From: RZZS01 sp964491785
GTDB taxonomy: Bacteria; Pseudomonadota; Alphaproteobacteria; Micavibrionales; Micavibrionaceae
Assembly: GCA_964491785.1 (NCBI GenBank)
Contig: CAZBGS010000007.1
Coordinates: forward strand, 1-64,000
DNA length: 64,000 nt
Direction: 5' to 3'
The position numbers and the translations under genes are program-made. The notes below the pieces were generated by a model. It saw nothing but the letters and a program-made list of their open reading frames with translations. It made no database searches and was not told where the DNA came from. Shown in pieces: positions 48,691-57,955 of the stretch (positions within the stretch are counted from its first letter, which is position 1; every line of letters starts with the position of its first letter).

Positions 48691-50565
48691 ATGGACAAGG
48701 ATTTCGATGTGATTGTGATCGGCGGCGGACATGCCGGCTGCGAGGCGGCGGCGGCATCGGCGCGCATGGGCGCTAAAACCGCGCTGATAACATACAGCAT
48801 CGAAAATCTGGGCGCGATGTCATGCAACCCGGCGATCGGGGGCCTTGGCAAGGGGCATCTGGTGAGGGAGATTGACGCACTGGACGGCATAATGGCCAGA
48901 GTAACCGACCGTGCCGGAATCCAGTTCCGGGTGCTGAACTCCTCTAAAGGCCCTGCGGTTCAGGGGCTTAGAGCGCAGGCGGATCGCAAACGTTATAAAA
49001 TGGCGATGCGCGAGACTCTTCTGGGTTATCCCAATCTGAGCGTGATCGAGAGTGCGGGAGAGGATCTGATCTGCGATAGCAACGGGGAGATTCAAAGCGT
49101 TGTTATAAGCGACGGACGTATATTTACATTCGGGGCGCTGGTGGTTACCGCGGGAACTTTTTTGCGGGGGCTTACGCATCAGGGCGAAACCAAAGTTCCG
49201 GCGGGAAGAGTCGGCGAACCGCCTTCGATTGGTCTTGCCGAGGCCCTGCAACGTCTGGGGCTGCCTTTAGGGCGGCTGAAGACGGGGACTCCGGCCAGGC
49301 TTAATTCGAAAACAATAAATTACAGCGGACTTGAAGAGCAGCCGGGAGACGATCCGCCGGTGCCGTTTTCGTATCTGACGACAAAGATCGAGTTGCCCCA
49401 GGTTTCGTGCTTTATTACCTATACCAATGAAAGGACGCACGAGATCATCCGCTCGAACCTGCACCGGGCGCCGATGTATTCCGGGCAAATCAAAAGTCTG
49501 GGGCCGCGCTATTGCCCGTCGATAGAGGACAAGATCGTCCGTTTCGCCGACAAGCCCAGGCATCAGGTCTTTCTGGAACCGGAAGGGCTCGACGTTGATT
49601 CGGTTTACCCGAACGGATTGCCGACCTCGCTGCCGGTGGACGTTCAGGACGCGATGCTGCGCAGCATTCCAGGGCTGGAGAATGTCGAGGTTTATCTTTA
49701 TGGGTATGCAATAGAATATGATTGCTACGATTCCCGCGATCTCCGCCCGACTCTGGAAAGCAAGACTGTGCTGCGGCTGTTTCTTGCCGGACAGATAAAC
49801 GGCACCACAGGATATGAGGAGGCCGCCGGTCAGGGGCTGATTGCCGGGATCAACGCGGCGCTGCGGGCGGAGGGGACGGGAAGGAGCTTTTCGCTCGATC
49901 GCACGGAAAGTTATCTCGGCGTCATGGTAGACGATCTGATTACAAGAGGGGCACCGGAGCCTTACCGGATGTTTACATCGCGGGCGGAATATCGTCTGAA
50001 GCTGCGCGCCGACAATGCCGACCGCAGGCTTACCGCCAAGGGTATTGAAATCGGCTGCGTCGGCGAAGAAAGAAGAAGATGGTGGGAAGAAAAAGAGATA
50101 GCAACGAAGAACGCTTGTGCGCTTGTCGAAAGCCTTTCCGCGACACCGAACAGGCTTGAAGCTTACGGCATGAATGTAAGTCATGATGGCATCAAGCGCA
50201 CGGCATTCGAACTGCTTCGTTTTCCGGATGTGGACTGGAGAAAGCTGTGCGAGATATGGCCTGAGCTTGGAGAGTTGCGGCAGGACGTGGCGAGGGAGAT
50301 CGAGATCGACGCGCTGTATTCCGGCTATCTGGAGCGGCACGAGGCGGATATCAGAGCGTTCCGCAAGGATGAAAATCTGCTGATACCCGAGGATATCGAT
50401 TACAGGCTGATCGGAAGCCTTTCCAATGAAATCCGCCAGAAGCTTGAGGCTGCAAGGCCTGGCACTCTTGGCGCGGCGTCGCGGATACCCGGCGTGACTC
50501 CGGCGGCTATGGTGTCGATCATGCGACATGTCAGGAAGCGGGTCGATTCGGCAGATGCAGCTTGA
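48691..50565 (+). CDS. mnmG: tRNA uridine modification enzyme MnmG (GidA)
   Basis: The 624-residue FAD protein has the dinucleotide motif GGGHAGCEAA from residue 11, the family block SCNPAIGGLGKGHLVREIDA, GTFLRGLTHQGE and LAGQINGTTGYEEAAGQGL. It acts with MnmE on tRNA. Length is normal. The end overlaps the rsmG start by 38 bases. Confidence 0.97.
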   Translation: MDKDFDVIVIGGGHAGCEAAAASARMGAKTALITYSIENLGAMSCNPAIGGLGKGHLVREIDALDGIMARVTDRAGIQFRVLNSSKGPAVQGLRAQADRKRYKMAMRETLLGYPNLSVIESAGEDLICDSNGEIQSVVISDGRIFTFGALVVTAGTFLRGLTHQGETKVPAGRVGEPPSIGLAEALQRLGLPLGRLKTGTPARLNSKTINYSGLEEQPGDDPPVPFSYLTTKIELPQVSCFITYTNERTHEIIRSNLHRAPMYSGQIKSLGPRYCPSIEDKIVRFADKPRHQVFLEPEGLDVDSVYPNGLPTSLPVDVQDAMLRSIPGLENVEVYLYGYAIEYDCYDSRDLRPTLESKTVLRLFLAGQINGTTGYEEAAGQGLIAGINAALRAEGTGRSFSLDRTESYLGVMVDDLITRGAPEPYRMFTSRAEYRLKLRADNADRRLTAKGIEIGCVGEERRRWWEEKEIATKNACALVESLSATPNRLEAYGMNVSHDGIKRTAFELLRFPDVDWRKLCEIWPELGELRQDVAREIEIDALYSGYLERHEADIRAFRKDENLLIPEDIDYRLIGSLSNEIRQKLEAARPGTLGAASRIPGVTPAAMVSIMRHVRKRVDSADAA

Positions 50566-51133
50566 TTACGAAGAAAAAATCTTAAGATATCATGAACTGC
50601 TGGTCAAATGGCAGAGGGCGCTGAATTTAGTAAGTCCGGCGACGATTTCAGACGCGCGAAAACGGCATTTTGAGGATTCGCTGCAAGTCGCGGATCTGAT
50701 ACCTGCTTCGGCCAGGTCGCTGGCCGATCTGGGTAGCGGCGCTGGTTTTCCGGGTCTGGTTCTGGCGGTGGCGAGGCCGGGGATGGAAGTTCATCTGATC
50801 GAATCGGATGACCGGAAATGCGAGTTTATGCGGTCTGTTTCACGTGAAACACTTACCCCCGTTATTATTCACAATGCGCGAATCGAGGATGTGGATATCC
50901 AGGTCGACGTCATAACCGCAAGGGCGCTGGCTCCGCTGGCGAAGCTGCTGGGGATGGCGCAGCGGTTTTACACCGCGAATCCACAGGCCACGGGGCTTTT
51001 CATGAAAGGCAGGACTAGCCGAGAAGAAATAGAACTAGCCAGGAAAGAATGGGCTTTCAAATGCAGGCAACATCCCAGTAAAACAGAAAAGGACGCATAC
51101 ATTCTGGAGATCACGGATTTGCGCGGTTTGTGA
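50528..51133 (+). CDS. rsmG: 16S rRNA (guanine527-N7)-methyltransferase RsmG
   Basis: The 201-residue enzyme has the SAM-binding LADLGSGAGFPGLVLA, then EVHLIESDDRKCEFM and the VDVITARALAPLAKLL strand. ATG 50555 is a second possible start. It methylates G527 of 16S rRNA. The exact parS at 50836-50851 lies inside the coding region, which shows selection on DNA as well as protein. Confidence 0.95.
   Translation: MSGSGSIRQMQLDYEEKILRYHELLVKWQRALNLVSPATISDARKRHFEDSLQVADLIPASARSLADLGSGAGFPGLVLAVARPGMEVHLIESDDRKCEFMRSVSRETLTPVIIHNARIEDVDIQVDVITARALAPLAKLLGMAQRFYTANPQATGLFMKGRTSREEIELARKEWAFKCRQHPSKTEKDAYILEITDLRGL
50836..50851. promoter_or_regulatory. parS: parS site 2, inside rsmG
   Basis: A second exact TGTTTCACGTGAAACA palindrome, within the rsmG reading frame and about 390 bases before the parA start. 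Confidence 0.95.
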
Positions 51134-51224
51134 AAAAAGAATGAAGAAGTCGCGGGAACGACTTGACCGCAAAGCGAAAAAATTACCATTATGTGGATAT
51201 TCCCAAAGGGCAAGGAGGCATTGC

Positions 51225-52061
51225 ATGGATCGGAATACCGGAAGATTGTCACCGGCTGTAAATCATTCCTTCCCGCGTATTCTGGCGGTAGCCAATCAAA
51301 AGGGAGGGGTAGGCAAGACCACCACGGCGATCAATCTGGCAACGGCCATGGCCGCAGTCGGCAAAAAAGTGCTTCTGGTCGATCTCGATCCGCAGGGTAA
51401 CGCCTCTACCGGGCTTGGTGTGCGCCGCGCCGATATCCACAAGAGCATATATGACGTCCTGTTCAATGAATGCGGCATCGCGGATGCAAGCATGCAGACC
51501 AGGGTTCCGGGCCTTTCGATCGTGCCGTCGTCGGTGCATCTGTCGGGGGCCGATATCGAGCTGGTGACGGCGAGCAGACGCGAATTGCGTCTGCGCGATT
51601 CGCTGCGTCAGGCTTTGCCCTATGAATATGTGATCATCGATTGTCCGCCGTCGCTCAGTCTGCTGACTTTGAACGCGCTGGTGGCCGCGCATTCGGTGGT
51701 GGTGCCGATGCAGTGCGAGTTCTACGCTCTTGAGGGGCTGAGTCATCTGAGCAAGACCATTGAGCGGGTAAGACATCATTTCAATCCGGAGCTGGACATT
51801 CACGGGGTAATTCTGACGATGTTCGACCGGCGCAACAATCTTTCGGCGCTGGTGGCCGAAGACGTGCGCAAATATTTCGGCGACAAGGTCTACAAGACCG
51901 TGATACCGCGCAATGTCCGGCTGTCGGAAGCGCCGTCTTTCGGGTTGCCGGCGATTGTGTATGATCTTGGATGTCCGGGCGCGCGGGCCTATATCAATCT
52001 CGCGGGAGAGATACTGAAACGCGAGAGGGCGATTTTGAAAAACCAGCAGCGGGCGGCGTGA
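51225..52061 (+). CDS. parA: Chromosome partitioning ATPase ParA
   Basis: ATG 51225 is chosen because AAGGAGG lies six bases upstream; an in-frame start at 51141 has none. The 278-residue ATPase has the deviant Walker A KGGVGKTT at 26-33, the VDLDPQGNAST motif and IIDCPPSLSLLTLNAL. ParA forms a nucleoid-bound gradient that moves ParB-parS. parB starts one base after its stop. Confidence 0.96.
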   Translation: MDRNTGRLSPAVNHSFPRILAVANQKGGVGKTTTAINLATAMAAVGKKVLLVDLDPQGNASTGLGVRRADIHKSIYDVLFNECGIADASMQTRVPGLSIVPSSVHLSGADIELVTASRRELRLRDSLRQALPYEYVIIDCPPSLSLLTLNALVAAHSVVVPMQCEFYALEGLSHLSKTIERVRHHFNPELDIHGVILTMFDRRNNLSALVAEDVRKYFGDKVYKTVIPRNVRLSEAPSFGLPAIVYDLGCPGARAYINLAGEILKRERAILKNQQRAA

Positions 52062-52062
52062 T

Positions 52063-52992
52063 ATGGGTGAAGACGAGATAAAAGTTGAAATGAAGCCGGT
52101 CAAGCGCCGGGGACTGGGGAGAGGACTCGACGCCCTGTTTGGCGACGAGGAAGGCGGAGTTTCGGGGGAGACTGATTTTTCGGGGAATTCACCTCGCCGC
52201 ATGGTAGGCATTGCCCAGATCGAGCCTAACCCGAGCCAGCCGAGGCGTCATTATGACGAGCAGGCGCTGGAAGAACTGGCCGATTCGATCGAGAGGCACG
52301 GATTGTTGCAGCCGATCGTGGTCAGGCCCAAGGAAGGGCATCCGGGCGTGTTTCAGATCGTTGCCGGGGAACGTCGCTGGAGGGCTTCGCAAAAAGCCCA
52401 GCTGCATGACATTCCTGTTTTTGTCGTCGATTTCGATGACGAGACGGTTCTTGAGGTGGCGCTGGTCGAAAACCTGCAGCGAGAGGATCTTAATCCTCTC
52501 GAAGAGGCCGAAGGATATCGCCGCCTGATCGATCAATACGGGCATACCCAGGAGGACATCGCTTCGGCTGTCGGCAAAAGCCGCAGCCATGTTGCCAATA
52601 TCGTCCGGCTACTCAATCTTCCGGAGACGGTGAAGAAACTGGTGGCTGCGGGCGAACTCAGCAGCGGCCATGCCAGGGCGCTGGTTACAGCTTCCGACCC
52701 CGAAACTCTGGCCAGGCAGATAATCGCCAGGGGTCTGAGCGTGAGGCAGGCCGAGGCGCTTGCCGGAGAAGCGGCGGGAAAAACCCGCAGCAAAGCGGCT
52801 CCTCCCGAAAAGAAGGATGCCGATACCAAAGCGCTGGAGCAGGAAGTTTCAAACGCTCTCGGAATGAAAGTTTCGATCAATATGAAGGGCAAGGGATCGG
52901 GCGCGCTGGTGATCGACTTTCAAAATCTCGACCAGCTGGATGAAGTCCTTCACCGCCTATCCCATTTTCCGGGAAGCAGGCTTCACGGATGA
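52063..52992 (+). CDS. parB: Chromosome partitioning protein ParB
   Basis: The 309-residue protein has the GLGRGLDALFGDE start motif (18-30), the N-terminal domain with IEPNPSQPRRHYDEQALEEL, the CTP-binding GERRWRA at 102-108, and the DNA-binding helix-turn-helix TQEDIASAVGKSRSHVANI. The C-terminal dimer domain ends HFPGSRLHG. It loads at the two parS sites nearby. It converges with holA, eight bases apart. Confidence 0.96.
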   Translation: MGEDEIKVEMKPVKRRGLGRGLDALFGDEEGGVSGETDFSGNSPRRMVGIAQIEPNPSQPRRHYDEQALEELADSIERHGLLQPIVVRPKEGHPGVFQIVAGERRWRASQKAQLHDIPVFVVDFDDETVLEVALVENLQREDLNPLEEAEGYRRLIDQYGHTQEDIASAVGKSRSHVANIVRLLNLPETVKKLVAAGELSSGHARALVTASDPETLARQIIARGLSVRQAEALAGEAAGKTRSKAAPPEKKDADTKALEQEVSNALGMKVSINMKGKGSGALVIDFQNLDQLDEVLHRLSHFPGSRLHG

Positions 52993-53000
52993 GAATCATA

Positions 53001-54011
53001 TCAAAGTCTGGAAATTCCTAGTATCGCCTGGGAGCAGAGGGTTTCCGCGGGCATGCGGGTTTGTTTGCACTGGGCTTCGATCGTGCAGAGTTTATCAAGA
53101 ACATGTTCAATCTTTTTCAGGCTGAGGCGCGAAAGCTGGGACTTGAAGGATTGTTCGTATTTGAAGAAAACCGGCGGCTGCAGGGAGTTGACGGCGATAT
53201 CCGGACTTTCGCCTTCGTCGATGCGGGCTCTGGCCTGATGCAGGCGGCGGTAGTGGTTTTGCAGGGCGCGCAGGGCGACGATTTCCGGAACACCTTCAGC
53301 CTTGAGGCGGGCGAAGGATTGCAGAGCCGCTTCGGAGTTGCCTTCTCCGGCCGAAAAAACCAGCATGTCCAGGCTTTGTATTCCCGCCTCTCCGCAGCAG
53401 TTGCAGGCGTGGTCGAGATTTATTTCTTTTTCCCCGCCCATGTATATGAGCAGTTTATCAACTTCGCTGCGGACTCTCTGCCGGTCTCCCTGCAGATTTG
53501 CCGCCAGCCACTGCAATGCGTCGGAGCTGATCCGGCAGCCCTGTCCGGTGACGATGGTGCGGATTGTTGAAAGCAGGTCGCGTTCGTCCTCGACATAGCA
53601 GGCCAGCGCCGCGGTGCTTTCGGCACTTTCACATAATTTGCGCAAGGACGAGCGGGGCGTCAGTTCCTCGGCCTCAATAATGACCAGAGCTTCCGGGTTA
53701 GGCGCGGCAAGGTAATCCTTCAATGCGGGGACGATTTTCTCCGAGGCGCTTTCGATGCGGATCAGGCGTCGTCCCCCCATCATCGAGAAGGCGTTTGCCT
53801 CGTCGGCAAGTCTTGCCGGAGCCGCCGCGAGATCGTCGCCGTTAAGGACGGTGACGTTAAAAGGATCATTGAAATCGGAGACGACGGAAAGGCCAAGCGT
53901 CTTAAGTCTTTCCCGAACCAGACCACGATCGGGCCCGTAAACCAGCACGACCCTGATTTCGGGAGGCGGTTTTCTTAAAAAAGATTCTACCTGCCTTGCA
54001 GCGATTTTCAT
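53001..54011 (-). CDS. holA: DNA polymerase III subunit delta
   Basis: The 336-residue clamp-loader subunit has the N-terminal VVLVYGPDRGLVRERLKTL, a middle LVIIEAEELTPRSSLRKLCE, LQWLAANLQGDRQRVRSEVDKL, and C-terminal helices with LRALQNHYRRLHQAR. It opens the sliding clamp. In many alphaproteobacteria holA lies between lptE and parB; here it is inverted and cut off from lptE. Confidence 0.9.
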   Translation of the reverse strand: MKIAARQVESFLRKPPPEIRVVLVYGPDRGLVRERLKTLGLSVVSDFNDPFNVTVLNGDDLAAAPARLADEANAFSMMGGRRLIRIESASEKIVPALKDYLAAPNPEALVIIEAEELTPRSSLRKLCESAESTAALACYVEDERDLLSTIRTIVTGQGCRISSDALQWLAANLQGDRQRVRSEVDKLLIYMGGEKEINLDHACNCCGEAGIQSLDMLVFSAGEGNSEAALQSFARLKAEGVPEIVALRALQNHYRRLHQARARIDEGESPDIAVNSLQPPVFFKYEQSFKSQLSRLSLKKIEHVLDKLCTIEAQCKQTRMPAETLCSQAILGISRL

Positions 54012-54122
54012 TTATTTGTCCCCGGTATTTTACTAATAATACTGATATCAAGGCGGGAGAGACAAAAGAAGCTTAAAAATAAAAGCTGGCCGCTATAATA
54101 AAAAAAGAACAGGGTTAACTGA

Positions 54123-54539
54123 ATGAATCTTAGCGCCATATTTGCCAGTGCGGCGAAATATGTCGGCCCTCTGACTAAGGTTGCCGCAGGCGCGGCTATT
54201 GTAGCTGCAATCAGTCTGGGGGAGGCTTCATTTTCCTTGCCTCAGGCCGTGCCGCAAGCTGCTGCCGGTTACGATCAAAATCAGGCGGCGGAAGTTTTTC
54301 TGGAATATGGGGAAATCATTATTTCCAGAGAGTTGAAAAGCAAAATTCCTGATCCGGTTTTTTATGCTCTTTGTGAAATTCTTAAAGATAAGAAAACGGT
54401 TATTTGCACTCCGGAAGAATATCTGGAGGCGACCGCCGCCAAGAGAGATCAGGATTCCATGCACGAGAAAAAACAGGCTGGTTTCTGCAAACAGTTGCGA
54501 ATAACCGATCTGTTTTCTCCGCAAGTAACGCAAGCATGA
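54123..54539 (+). CDS. Small membrane/exported protein paired with zincin-like gene
   Basis: The 138-residue protein has a hydrophobic N-terminal part (VAAGAAIVAAISLG), then a polar domain with three cysteines (ALCEIL, VICTPE, GFCKQL). I do not recognise it. The stop overlaps the next gene's ATG (ATGA), which suggests the two products act together, for instance as an inhibitor, anchor or partner of the putative peptidase. Confidence 0.6.
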   Translation: MNLSAIFASAAKYVGPLTKVAAGAAIVAAISLGEASFSLPQAVPQAAAGYDQNQAAEVFLEYGEIIISRELKSKIPDPVFYALCEILKDKKTVICTPEEYLEATAAKRDQDSMHEKKQAGFCKQLRITDLFSPQVTQA

Positions 54540-55573
54540 ACATGCTGAACGATTTGGCTCCCAATCTTATTGTAATGCCCGATCCTAATTCGATGACCAG
54601 ATTTTCCTTTTTTACCATTCTGCCGGAGAAGGCTGTAAATCTGGAAAATTTTATTTTACCTGAGGATATTATCGGGCAGTGGTCGCTGATGGTCTTGCAC
54701 GAGGCCGCCCATATCAAAAGCGTTTGCCGGATAAACCAGGAGACGTCAAGGCTGTACAGTGAGGCCAGCATGGCCAGACTGAACCTGTACTTTAACGCGT
54801 ACGGCCCGGAAGAAGATCAAAAGCGCGAAGCGGACAGGCAGAGGGTTGCCATGGCCGAGGCCGAGTCGGCGAGGCTCGAGTTTGCTAACGAAATTTATGC
54901 CGATGCTGTGGCTCGCGAGTACTATCCCGGCGATCATACGGGCTTTGATCCGGAGATTCCCGTAGTACACCGCGATTTTAAGACTATCGTAGCCTTTCTT
55001 TCACGCTCGCCGCTTACTTACGGAGAACACGATACTTCAGTGGTTTCTGCTTTCCCGGCGAGAGAAACAGCCGAAAAATATAAGGTTGATGCCGCCAGAT
55101 ATTTAAGGGAAGCCGTGATCGCCACGCAGGCTCTTGACGATATCAGAATGGCTTTGCTCGATGCCGGAAAAGATATATTCACAATTTCACGCCAGAAGTA
55201 TCAGGAACTGGCAGTAAGGTTTCATGATGCCGCCGTGGTTCCCGATGTCGAAAAAATGAGCGCAGAGGAAAAAGCGTTGCTGGAGCGTTACCTGATTGCA
55301 AGATCGTTGCTGGATCAGGGACGGATATTTGATCCAGAAAGGAAAGAATACATAGATCACTTCGTTAAGGCTATTGAAAGACGTCTTAAAAAGGAGCTGC
55401 TTATGGCGCTGAATGGCATCGTCAGGGAAGAGGCGCTGGTGGCGGTTAAGACAACCGTGAAGGGCATTACGGACAATAGCGAGGCGCGAGTGATATTTGT
55501 CGACGGTAATGCCGGCAGCGAACTCAAAACATCTCGCTGGTCTCCTGAGGCAGCTATGTCACCTGAATTTTAA
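54536..55573 (+). CDS. Putative zincin-type metalloprotein (HEAAH)
   Basis: Starting at ATG 54536, the 345-residue product has HEAAH at 55-59, which fits HExxH, and NEIYADAVAREYY at 118-130, whose Glu119 would be the third zinc ligand in a gluzincin-like arrangement. The C-terminal half is helical and charged (EKMSAEEKALLERYLIARSL, RRLKKELLMALNG). There is no signal peptide, so it is probably cytoplasmic or exported by association with its partner. No family is recognised; a catalytic role is inferred from the motifs only. Confidence 0.6.
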   Translation: MNMLNDLAPNLIVMPDPNSMTRFSFFTILPEKAVNLENFILPEDIIGQWSLMVLHEAAHIKSVCRINQETSRLYSEASMARLNLYFNAYGPEEDQKREADRQRVAMAEAESARLEFANEIYADAVAREYYPGDHTGFDPEIPVVHRDFKTIVAFLSRSPLTYGEHDTSVVSAFPARETAEKYKVDAARYLREAVIATQALDDIRMALLDAGKDIFTISRQKYQELAVRFHDAAVVPDVEKMSAEEKALLERYLIARSLLDQGRIFDPERKEYIDHFVKAIERRLKKELLMALNGIVREEALVAVKTTVKGITDNSEARVIFVDGNAGSELKTSRWSPEAAMSPEF

Positions 55574-55589
55574 GATTACAGCGTCTTCC

Positions 55590-55604
55590 CCGCTGCGCCA
55601 GCGG
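55590..55604. terminator. Weak hairpin between convergent genes
   Basis: CCGCTG and CAGCGG form a six-base stem with a three-base loop between the zincin gene and glmU, which converge. T tracts are short, so this is only a tentative terminator. Confidence 0.35.
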
Positions 55605-55640
55605 CGAGGTTTATTTGTTTAATCCATGAAATCAACCGGT

Positions 55641-56963
55641 TTATTTATTTTCTCTGGCAAGTCTTTCCCTTCTGACCTTTGCCCATCCGTCGATAATCGT
55701 ACCCTTGCTTCTGGCAATGGCCAGGGAATCGGCGGGGACGTCTTTGGTGATGACCGATCCGGCTCCGATATAGGCCCCGCTTTCAACAGTCAGGGGGGAG
55801 ACGAGTGTCGAATTGGAGCCGATGAAGACGCTGTCTTTAAGGATGCTTTGATGTTTATTCACCCCGTCGTAATTGCAGAAAACCGTACCTGCGCCGATAT
55901 TGCATTTTTCGCCGATTTGCGCGTCGCCCAGATATGTCAGGTGGTTGGCCTTGGAGCCTTTGCCCATATGGACTTTCTTGACCTCGACAAAGTTGCCGAT
56001 CTTGACGTTCTGCTCAAGTACGGTGCCAGGACGCAGGCGGGCGAAAGGGCCGATAGATGCGCCGCTTTCTATGCGTACACCTTCAAGATGGCAGAAAGGA
56101 AAGATGGTTACGTCCCGCGCTATTGATACCCCGGGCCCGAAAAAGACGTTGGGGCCGATGGTTACGTCACAGGATATTTCGGTATCCCATGAAAAATAAA
56201 CTGTTTGCGGATCCTGCATGGTGACCCCGGCGGTCATATGTTTTTCGCGCAGCCGCCGCTGGAGTTCCTGCTCGTGTTCGGCCAGCTGGGCGCGGGTGTT
56301 TATGCCCCAGACGTGATCTGTCACAACTTCGACGACTTCGCAGGAAATACCGGATTCATGGGCGATCGCGACGATGTCGGTAAGGTAGAATTCGCCTTGC
56401 GCGTTGGCGTTGCCGATCCGGGGCAGGCAGGCGCGGAGCAGGCTTGATTGTACGCAGTAATTGCCGCCGTTACAGAGCAGGATTTCGCGCTCTTCTTCGC
56501 CGGCGTCTTTTTCTTCGACGATCTTTACAAGATGACCGTCATCGTCCTGAACCAGCCTGCCGAGACCATAAGGGTTATCTGGAATAATGCCCATTACGGC
56601 CAGCGGAGAATGCATGTCCGCGAGTTCTCTCAAGGCCTCTTCCGGAACCAGAGGTTCGTCGCCCATAAGGATCAGGACTTTGCCGTTAAATCCTTCAAGC
56701 GCGGGCATGGCTGCCTTGACGGCGTCCGCGGTGCCTTTCTGTTCAGTCTGAATGGCAACGGCGTGGGGCTGAACTGCTTTTTCGAGATAGGGCATGTCCG
56801 GGCCGACGACTACCACGATCCTGTCTGCGCCAATATTTTCAACGCTTTCGATCAGCCAGCTTATCATCGGTCTTCCGGCGAGCGGATGCATGACCTTGGG
56901 TCTGGACGATTTCATTCTGGTTCCCTTGCCGGCGGCGAGGATTATACAGGCGAGTTCATTCAT
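55641..56963 (-). CDS. glmU: Bifunctional GlmU, UDP-GlcNAc pyrophosphorylase / GlcN-1-P acetyltransferase
   Basis: The 440-residue enzyme has the uridyltransferase start (LAAGKGTRMKSSRPKVMHPL), the QTEQKGTADAVKAAMP motif, and a left-handed beta-helix of hexapeptides in the second half (GPFARLRPGTVLEQNVKIGN, VEVKKVHMGKGSKANHLTYL). It supplies UDP-GlcNAc for peptidoglycan and LPS. The length is slightly short of the 450-460 usual. Confidence 0.95.
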   Translation of the reverse strand: MNELACIILAAGKGTRMKSSRPKVMHPLAGRPMISWLIESVENIGADRIVVVVGPDMPYLEKAVQPHAVAIQTEQKGTADAVKAAMPALEGFNGKVLILMGDEPLVPEEALRELADMHSPLAVMGIIPDNPYGLGRLVQDDDGHLVKIVEEKDAGEEEREILLCNGGNYCVQSSLLRACLPRIGNANAQGEFYLTDIVAIAHESGISCEVVEVVTDHVWGINTRAQLAEHEQELQRRLREKHMTAGVTMQDPQTVYFSWDTEISCDVTIGPNVFFGPGVSIARDVTIFPFCHLEGVRIESGASIGPFARLRPGTVLEQNVKIGNFVEVKKVHMGKGSKANHLTYLGDAQIGEKCNIGAGTVFCNYDGVNKHQSILKDSVFIGSNSTLVSPLTVESGAYIGAGSVITKDVPADSLAIARSKGTIIDGWAKVRRERLARENK

Positions 56964-57016
56964 GTTAAGCCTTTATCCTTAATTGCGTAACTTTTTATTG
57001 CGGTTATTATACCGGC

Positions 57017-57955
57017 ATGCAGGTCGCAGTCGACTGGAATATAACCGCTGAAGAATACAGGGCGCATTTTGGAAAGATTCGCGCCAGCAATCTTCTGCAA
57101 AGCTATGAATATGGCCTTGCCTGCGAAAAGGCAAACCGCCTTCGCCCTGTATTTGGTAAAATCGTCTGCGATGGCGGGGTAGAGGGGATATTTTTACTAT
57201 TGGAGACGGGGGCGCTGAACAATCTGATTCACGGGGTTATTCTTGATCGCGGGCCGCTGTGGCTTTCCGAGAGCGAATTCGCCAGCGAGTTTTTTTTCAG
57301 AGAATTTGCAAAAAAGTTTCCTGCCAGACCTGGCAGGCGAAGAAGAATTATCCCTGAGATGAATTACCCATGCAATAACAGCGTGTTGGCAAACACGCGC
57401 GCTTACCGGAGCCTGGACAGGCCGGAATACCTCACTGTAAGGCTCGATCTATCGCCGGATCTTGAGAAACTGAGAGCGGGGCTGCGGCAGAAGTGGCGAA
57501 ACGGTTTGAACCGCTCGGAGAAATTTCCTTTTGAAATTGAATGGGATGAAAGCGAGGAATTCTGGAGAGCCTTGCGGGCGCGGTATATTGCTGACAGAAA
57601 GGCGCGGGGCTATCCCGGGCCTTCGGTAAATCTTCTGGATGCCATCGTTGTGGAATTTGCAAAAACTGGCAATTTGCTTATAGGAAGGGCTTTACTAAAT
57701 AGTAATTATTGTTCGGGTATGCTGATTTTCCGTCACGGGAGGTCAGCCACCTGGCAGGTGGGCTGGACTTCGGAGGAGGGTCGCAGGAGCGGTGCAGCAT
57801 ACCGGTTGCTGTGGCAGGCATGTCTTGAACTGAAAGGCAGGGGAACAGATGATTTCGATCTCGGCGGCGTCAACGAGCAGGATGCTTCGGGTGTCCGGCA
57901 TTTCAAGGGCGGTCTTGGCGGCAAGGAAATTCGCCTTGCCGGTCATTTTATGTAG
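57017..57955 (+). CDS. FemAB/GNAT-like peptidoglycan-type acyltransferase
   Basis: The 312-residue protein resembles FemAB-type and BioF2-like GNAT proteins: LLQSYEYGLACEKANRLRPV near the start, a middle LRQKWRNGLNRSEKF basic stretch, and the closing FDLGGVNEQDASGVRHFKGG with LGGKEIRLAGHF. Such enzymes transfer amino acids or acyl groups, often for cell-wall bridges; the substrate is unknown here. The last 74 bases overlap the next gene. Confidence 0.7.
   Translation: MQVAVDWNITAEEYRAHFGKIRASNLLQSYEYGLACEKANRLRPVFGKIVCDGGVEGIFLLLETGALNNLIHGVILDRGPLWLSESEFASEFFFREFAKKFPARPGRRRRIIPEMNYPCNNSVLANTRAYRSLDRPEYLTVRLDLSPDLEKLRAGLRQKWRNGLNRSEKFPFEIEWDESEEFWRALRARYIADRKARGYPGPSVNLLDAIVVEFAKTGNLLIGRALLNSNYCSGMLIFRHGRSATWQVGWTSEEGRRSGAAYRLLWQACLELKGRGTDDFDLGGVNEQDASGVRHFKGGLGGKEIRLAGHFM

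Noticed and set aside
49267..50529. Minus-strand frame of 420 codons
   Set aside because: Shadow of mnmG.
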